From positions 1-46,406 of the forward strand of contig JAQXVY010000015.1 of assembly GCA_029225165.1 (NCBI GenBank): a stretch of DNA of 46,406 nucleotides, in the 5' to 3' direction. This DNA comes from Oscillospiraceae bacterium. GTDB lineage: Bacteria > Bacillota > Clostridia > Oscillospirales > Acutalibacteraceae. Below are positions 42,522 through 46,406 of this stretch, piece after piece. Each line of letters starts with the position of its first letter. Positions within the stretch are counted from its first letter, which is position 1. The notes beneath the pieces are model-generated. The model searched no databases, was not told where the DNA came from, and worked only from the letters and a program-made list of their open reading frames with translations. The position numbers were made by a program, and so were the translations under genes.

Positions 42522-43262
42522 CTATACCCCTCCAAAACGACGATTGCGTTTTGCGTATTCTATGAGAGCGTAATTCATATCGTCAAAATTAAAATCAGGC
42601 CACAGTTTATCCATAATCACATATTCTGCATATGCAGACTGCCACAACAAGAAATTGGATGTGCGGTATTCACCGGACGGTCTGATAATCAGGTCAGGGT
42701 CAGGCTGACCTGCAGTGTAGATGCTGTCTGAAATTAGCTTTTCGTCAATATCCTCAACTGCGATTTCCCCTGACTTAACCTTATTTGCAATAGACTTTGT
42801 TGCCATAACAAGCTCGTCACGACCGCCATAGTTCATAGCAAGGTTAAGCACCATACCGTCCCTGTCCTTGCTGCCCTCCTGTGCGTCAATCATAAGGCTT
42901 TGAATATCAGGTGAAAAGCCTGTTATGTCGCCAATAAATCTAAGCTTTATTGTGTCGTCTTGAAAGTCCCTAAGTGCTTCTTCGAGATACTGCTTAAACA
43001 GTTTCATAAGAGCCTGAACTTCATCATCAGGACGCTTCCAATTTTCGGTGGAAAAAGCATACATTGTAAGGTGCTTTATGCCGATGTCACTGCAATAGCG
43101 AATGATTTTCCTAAAATTTTTGGCACCGGCAGAATGACCGGCACTTCTGGGCAAACCCCTTTTCTTTGCCCAGCGGCCGTTACCGTCCATAATTATGCCC
43201 ACATGACGGGGTAGCACTATGTTGTCTATTGATAAATCTTGTTTCTTTTTGAAGATAGCCAT
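42522..43262 (-). CDS. uppS: Undecaprenyl (isoprenyl) diphosphate synthase
   Basis: UppS is the cis-prenyltransferase that makes the C55 carrier for cell-wall sugars. The 246-residue protein has IIMDGNGRWA with catalytic Asp26, YAFSTENW, and the C-terminal RPSGEYRTSNFLLWQSAYAE. It uses the product of the pathway served by dxr and ispG downstream. It starts one base after frr. Confidence 0.97.
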   Translation of the reverse strand: MAIFKKKQDLSIDNIVLPRHVGIIMDGNGRWAKKRGLPRSAGHSAGAKNFRKIIRYCSDIGIKHLTMYAFSTENWKRPDDEVQALMKLFKQYLEEALRDFQDDTIKLRFIGDITGFSPDIQSLMIDAQEGSKDRDGMVLNLAMNYGGRDELVMATKSIANKVKSGEIAVEDIDEKLISDSIYTAGQPDPDLIIRPSGEYRTSNFLLWQSAYAEYVIMDKLWPDFNFDDMNYALIEYAKRNRRFGGV

Positions 43263-43263
43263 T

Positions 43264-43818
43264 TTAGATTGCCATAATTTCCTTTTGCTTTTTGCTTGAA
43301 AGTGCGTCTACTTCCCTTGCACACTTGTCTGTAATGTCCTGAATTTTCTTTTCACCGTCTTTTTGGTCGTCCTCGGTGATTTCTCCGGACTTTTTAAGCG
43401 CCTTGATTTTTTCAATGGCTTCACGGCGAGCATTACGGATTTGAACCTTTGTGTCCTCAGCCATTTTGCTGACATCCTTAACAATGTCTTTTCTTCTCTC
43501 CTCTGTAAGAGGTGGAAAAATAAGTCTTAATACCTTACCGTCATTTTGTGGGTTAATGCCTATATCTGACATTTGAATTGCTCTTTCAAGCTCCTTTAAA
43601 AGGGAAACATCCCAAGGCTGAACAACAAGTGTTCTTGCCTCTGTAACAGAAACAGCAGCAACCTGATTTACAGGTGTTGGAGTGCCGTAGTAGTTAACCG
43701 TAACCTTATCAAGAACTCCGGGATTGGCTCTGCCTGCACGGATTGAGGCATACTCCGACTCAAGATGTTCAATTCTTCTGTGCATTTTTTCTTTTGTTTT
43801 ATCAATTACATTTTTCAT
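43264..43818 (-). CDS. frr: Ribosome recycling factor
   Basis: RRF, with EF-G, splits the post-termination ribosome. From the ATG at 43818, with GGAGG six bases upstream, the protein has 184 residues, the normal length, beginning MKNVIDKTKEKMHRRIEHLE. A longer reading from 43866 would overlap pyrH and is rejected. Recognisable parts are RAGRANPGVLDKVTVNYYG and the C-terminal helix RREAIEKIKALKKSGEI. It follows pyrH by 14 bases. Confidence 0.97.
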   Translation of the reverse strand: MKNVIDKTKEKMHRRIEHLESEYASIRAGRANPGVLDKVTVNYYGTPTPVNQVAAVSVTEARTLVVQPWDVSLLKELERAIQMSDIGINPQNDGKVLRLIFPPLTEERRKDIVKDVSKMAEDTKVQIRNARREAIEKIKALKKSGEITEDDQKDGEKKIQDITDKCAREVDALSSKKQKEIMAI

Positions 43819-43832
43819 ATTATCCTCCGTAT

Positions 43833-44537
43833 TTAACCGCAAACTGTGCCGATATTTTCTCCGCACACGGCTTTATATATGTTCATTGGTTCGTCAACGC
43901 TGAAAACAAGAATAGGCATATTGTTATCCTTGCAAAGAGATGCTGCTGTGCTGTCCATAACTGCAAGATTTTTGGCAAGTACCTCGTCAAAGGATACCCT
44001 GTCGTAACGCTTTGCATCAGGATTTTTCTTGGGGTCGCTGTCGTAAACGCCGTCAACCATAGTTGCTTTCATAATAATATCGGCGTCAATTTCAACTGCA
44101 CGCAAAGCAGCAGCAGTATCTGTGCTGAAGAAAGGATTACCTGTTCCGCAGCCGAATATTACAACTCTGCCCTTTTCAAGGTGGCGAACAGCTCTGTTTC
44201 TGATGTATGGCTCTGCTACCTGTGGCATAGAGATAGCTGTCATAACACGAACATCAACACCTGCCTGTTCAAGCGTGTCGCCTACACCAAGTGCGTTAAT
44301 TGCTGTGGCAAGCATACCCATATGGTCGGCTCTTGTTCTGTCCATCTTGCCTGAGCTTCTTCCACGCCAGAAATTACCTCCGCCTACAACGATAGCAACC
44401 TGTACTCCGTCGTCAACGCATTTTTTGATAGCATTGCAAAAGGACTCAACAATGTCAAAATTGATGCCCTTTTTTTCTTCACCGGCAAGGGATTCGCCTG
44501 AAAGCTTAAGCAAAACTCTTTTATATTTCTTATCCAT
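43833..44537 (-). CDS. pyrH: Uridylate kinase
   Basis: PyrH phosphorylates UMP to UDP. The 234-residue protein is the bacterial hexameric type of the amino-acid kinase fold: [35 protein letters not shown] and [12 protein letters not shown]. It is the first gene of the pyrH-frr-uppS-cdsA-dxr-rseP-ispG-polC series. The ATG has AGGAG about 9 bases upstream, and a sigma-A promoter lies 46 bases before the start. Confidence 0.98.
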   Translation of the reverse strand: MDKKYKRVLLKLSGESLAGEEKKGINFDIVESFCNAIKKCVDDGVQVAIVVGGGNFWRGRSSGKMDRTRADHMGMLATAINALGVGDTLEQAGVDVRVMTAISMPQVAEPYIRNRAVRHLEKGRVVIFGCGTGNPFFSTDTAAALRAVEIDADIIMKATMVDGVYDSDPKKNPDAKRYDRVSFDEVLAKNLAVMDSTAASLCKDNNMPILVFSVDEPMNIYKAVCGENIGTVCG

Positions 44538-44582
44538 TTTTGTACACTCCTATCCATAATATATATATCTTTATACATATTA

Positions 44583-44611
44583 ATAATACACTATATGTGG
44601 TACTTTGTAAA
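44583..44611 (-). promoter_or_regulatory. Promoter of the pyrH operon
   Basis: TTTACA (complement of 44606-44611) and TATTAT (complement of 44583-44588) have a 17-base spacer, 46 bases before the pyrH start. Confidence 0.75.
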
Positions 44612-44645
44612 GGAAAATGTTGTTTCATTTTAGAAGTATTTATAG

Positions 44646-44720
44646 TACGCAAAAAATACTGATTTACGCAAATTATAAATCCACATTTCCAAATAATTAT
44701 TAAATAGATTTTTGCGTAAA
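44646..44720. repeat. Repeated TACGCAAA motif between tsf and pyrH
   Basis: TACGCAAAAA is at 44646-44655 with its inverse TTTTTGCGTA at 44709-44718. TTTACGCAAA at 44663-44672 is also the exact inverse of TTTGCGTAAA at 44711-44720. The three half sites lie between the tsf terminator and the pyrH promoter in AT-rich sequence. Function unknown. Confidence 0.55.
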
Positions 44721-44748
44721 AAAGAGCTACCTCATACGAGATAGCTCC
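44718..44748 (-). terminator. Terminator after tsf
   Basis: Minus-strand arms GAGCTATCTC and GAGGTAGCTC (complements of 44747-44738 and 44733-44724) pair with one G-T, a 4-base loop, and a following run of six T. It separates rpsB-tsf from pyrH. Confidence 0.9.
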
Positions 44749-44766
44749 TAATAACTAAACAGTTAA

Positions 44767-45678
44767 TTATTTTGTCATACTTGCAACTTCAGCTGCAAAA
44801 TCGTCCTGACGCTTTTCAAGACCTTCGCCCTTTTCAAAACGAACGAACTCCTTGATTACGATAGAACCGCCAAGCTCTTTAGCAGTATTGTTTGTGTACT
44901 GCTGAACAGAAATCTTGTTTTCCTTAACGAAAGCCTGGTCAAGGAGGCAGTTCTCCTTGTAGTACTTACCAATCTTACCCATAACAATCTTGTCTGCGAT
45001 TGCCTCAGGCTTACCTGAATTGATAACCTCAGCCTTCATAATTTCCTTTTCGTGCTCAAGAACATCAGCAGGAACATCCTCTGCCTTAAGGTAAGGTGTG
45101 TTAAGAGCTGCAATCTGCATTGCAATATCCTTACCGTATGTTACGAACTCAGGCTTATCAGCAAGGTCTGTATCAAAGTTAACAAGAACGCCGATAACAC
45201 CGCCTGCGTGAACATATGCTACACAAGCGCCTTCCATCATCTTGAAACGACGAAGCTGAATGTTTTCGCCGATAACGAGAACCTTCTCCTGAAGAAGCTC
45301 TGCAACAGTCTTGTCTGTACCGCTTGCCTGACAAGCAAGAAGTGCCTCTACATCAGCAGGAGCGTTGTCCATAACTGTCTGTGCACAAGTCTTTACAAAT
45401 GCCTGGAAATCTGCGTTCTTTGCAACAAAGTCTGTTTCTGCGTTAACTTCGATAACAACGCCCTTCTTAAGGTCGTCGGAGGTCATAGCAAAAGCCATAC
45501 CCTCGGCAGCAATTCTGCTTGCCTTTTTAGCCTGCTTTGCAAGACCCTGCTCTCTCAAAAAGTCAACAGCCTTGTCCATATCTCCGTCTGCTTCTACAAG
45601 TGCCTTTTTGCAGTCCATCATACCGCAACCGGTCTGTTCTCTTAAAGCCTTAACATCTTTAGCTGTAAATGATGCCAT
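44767..45678 (-). CDS. tsf: Elongation factor Ts
   Basis: EF-Ts exchanges GDP for GTP on EF-Tu. The 303-residue protein has the N-terminal UBA-like domain (VKALREQTGCGMMDCKKAL), the motif NAETDFVAKNADF, and two core subdomains. It follows rpsB by 30 bases, the usual gene pair, and ends at a strong terminator. The ATG has a GAGGAT ribosome binding site. Confidence 0.98.
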   Translation of the reverse strand: MASFTAKDVKALREQTGCGMMDCKKALVEADGDMDKAVDFLREQGLAKQAKKASRIAAEGMAFAMTSDDLKKGVVIEVNAETDFVAKNADFQAFVKTCAQTVMDNAPADVEALLACQASGTDKTVAELLQEKVLVIGENIQLRRFKMMEGACVAYVHAGGVIGVLVNFDTDLADKPEFVTYGKDIAMQIAALNTPYLKAEDVPADVLEHEKEIMKAEVINSGKPEAIADKIVMGKIGKYYKENCLLDQAFVKENKISVQQYTNNTAKELGGSIVIKEFVRFEKGEGLEKRQDDFAAEVASMTK

Positions 45679-45708
45679 TTATATCATCCTCTCAAAAGTT
45701 ATATTCAA

Positions 45709-46406
45709 TTATTCTTCAGTTTCTTCTGCTGACTCTTCTTCTGTAATTTCAGCAGCACCCATCTGACCTTCTCTGCCTTCGATAACAGCGTTAGCCATAG
45801 CACCGGCAATAAGCTTTACTGCACGGATAGCGTCGTCGTTACCCGGGATAACATAGTCAATCTCGTCAGGGTCACAGTTTGTATCAACAATAGCAACGAT
45901 AGGAATGTTCAACTTCTTAGCCTCAGCTACTGCAATTCTTTCCTTTCTTGGGTCAATGATGAAAAGACATCCCGGGAGCTCTTCCATCTCTTTGATACCG
46001 CCGAGGAACTTTTCAAGCTTTTCGATTTCAAGGTTAAGCTTGATAACTTCCTTCTTTGGGAGAAGCTCAAATGTACCGTCTTCTTCCATAGCACGAAGCT
46101 GCTTAAGTCTTGCAACTCTTCTTCTGATTGTTGTGAAGTTTGTCATCATACCGCCGAGCCATCTTGCGTTAACATAGAAAGCACCTGCTCTTAAAGCCTC
46201 TTCCTTAACTGACTCCTGAGCCTGCTTCTTTGTACCTACAAAGAGAACGCTCTTGCCTTCGGTTGAAATTTCCTTAACGAAGTTATAAGCCTCGTCAAGC
46301 TTCTTTACGGTCTTCTGCAAATCAATAATGTAGATACCGTTTCTTTCTGTGAAGATGTACTCTGCCATCTTAGGGTTCCATCTTCTTGTCTGGTGACCAA
46401 AGTGAA
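45709..46406 (-). CDS. rpsB: 30S ribosomal protein S2, 5' end missing
   Basis: S2 is a small-subunit protein at the head-platform junction. The gene runs off the right edge; the visible frame begins [20 protein letters not shown], which normally starts around residue 13-15, so only about a dozen codons are missing. The ATG inside this frame at 46368 is internal (Met of NPKMAEY) and not the start. The C-terminus is acidic ([10 protein letters not shown]), as common in Firmicutes. It is followed by tsf. Confidence 0.97.
   Translation of the reverse strand, partial: HFGHQTRRWNPKMAEYIFTERNGIYIIDLQKTVKKLDEAYNFVKEISTEGKSVLFVGTKKQAQESVKEEALRAGAFYVNARWLGGMMTNFTTIRRRVARLKQLRAMEEDGTFELLPKKEVIKLNLEIEKLEKFLGGIKEMEELPGCLFIIDPRKERIAVAEAKKLNIPIVAIVDTNCDPDEIDYVIPGNDDAIRAVKLIAGAMANAVIEGREGQMGAAEITEEESAEETEE

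Noticed and set aside
45052..45645. Long plus-strand frames opposite tsf, pyrH (43743-44354) and polC (37510-38076), and a shifted frame in polC (34862-35455)
   Set aside because: They are shadows of strongly recognised genes, have no family resemblance and no ribosome binding sites.
1..46406. tRNA genes, insertion sequences or prophage genes
   Set aside because: None were recognised on either strand: no transposase or integrase motifs and no cloverleaf sequences noticed by eye.

Overview
The window reads as an ordinary chromosomal segment of a low-GC, endospore-forming Firmicute of class Clostridia, most likely Oscillospiraceae/Ruminococcaceae. The main evidence is a PolC-type replicative polymerase, spoIVB next to spo0A, a class-A-looking RNase P RNA, a short HisG paired with HisZ, TTGACA/TATAAT promoters with 16-17 bp spacers, and strong GGAGG ribosome binding sites. 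The family assignment is inference. Most of the sequence is core housekeeping, with a small accessory cassette at 15.7-16.7 kb.

Layout, left to right. (1) 1-12.7 kb, minus strand: a closely packed series transcribed right to left: rRNA/tRNA methyltransferase, dprA, topA, trmFO, plsX, rnc, a radical SAM gene, smc, ftsY and the start of an rdgB-type gene. (2) 12.7-14.1 kb, minus strand: infC-rpmI-rplT behind a strong promoter and a structured leader ending in a terminator hairpin. (3) 14.1-15.7 kb, plus strand: a CPBP membrane protease and tadA. (4) 15.75-16.7 kb, minus strand: a three-gene cassette with a DUF3990-type, ADP-ribosyltransferase-like protein and two small partners. (5) 16.7-20.2 kb, minus strand: murD, a GNAT acetyltransferase and a COG4100 PLP lyase joined by 4-bp overlaps. 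(6) 20.3-21.2 kb: a small XRE regulator preceded by four 13-bp tandem repeats, then rnpB. (7) 21.3-27.4 kb: malic enzyme (+), CCA-adding enzyme (-), a CDF transporter (+) and a P-type ATPase (-). (8) 27.5-29.5 kb, plus strand: spoIVB and spo0A. (9) 29.6-32.5 kb, minus strand: hisZ-hisG-hisA-hisI. (10) 32.5-44.6 kb, minus strand: pyrH-frr-uppS-cdsA-dxr-rseP-ispG-polC and an AI-2E-family permease. (11) 44.7-46.4 kb, minus strand: tsf and a rpsB cut by the window edge.

How the genes fit together: pyrH through polC groups UMP kinase, ribosome recycling, isoprenoid synthesis (dxr, ispG, uppS), phospholipid synthesis (cdsA), a site-2 protease and the replicase. The topA-to-ftsY stretch groups DNA topology, tRNA modification, phospholipid precursor supply, RNA processing, chromosome condensation and membrane targeting.

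No large novel system is evident. The points most worth pursuing are: a radical SAM gene that appears to start with AUU inside the rnc stop codon, in the same window as an infC that appears to start with AUC (both would be sensitive to IF3 level); the DUF3990/DUF3791 cassette; the infC leader; the 13-bp repeat array before the XRE gene; a perfect palindrome between the -35 and -10 boxes of spo0A; and overlapping -35 boxes of the divergent cca and CDF promoters.
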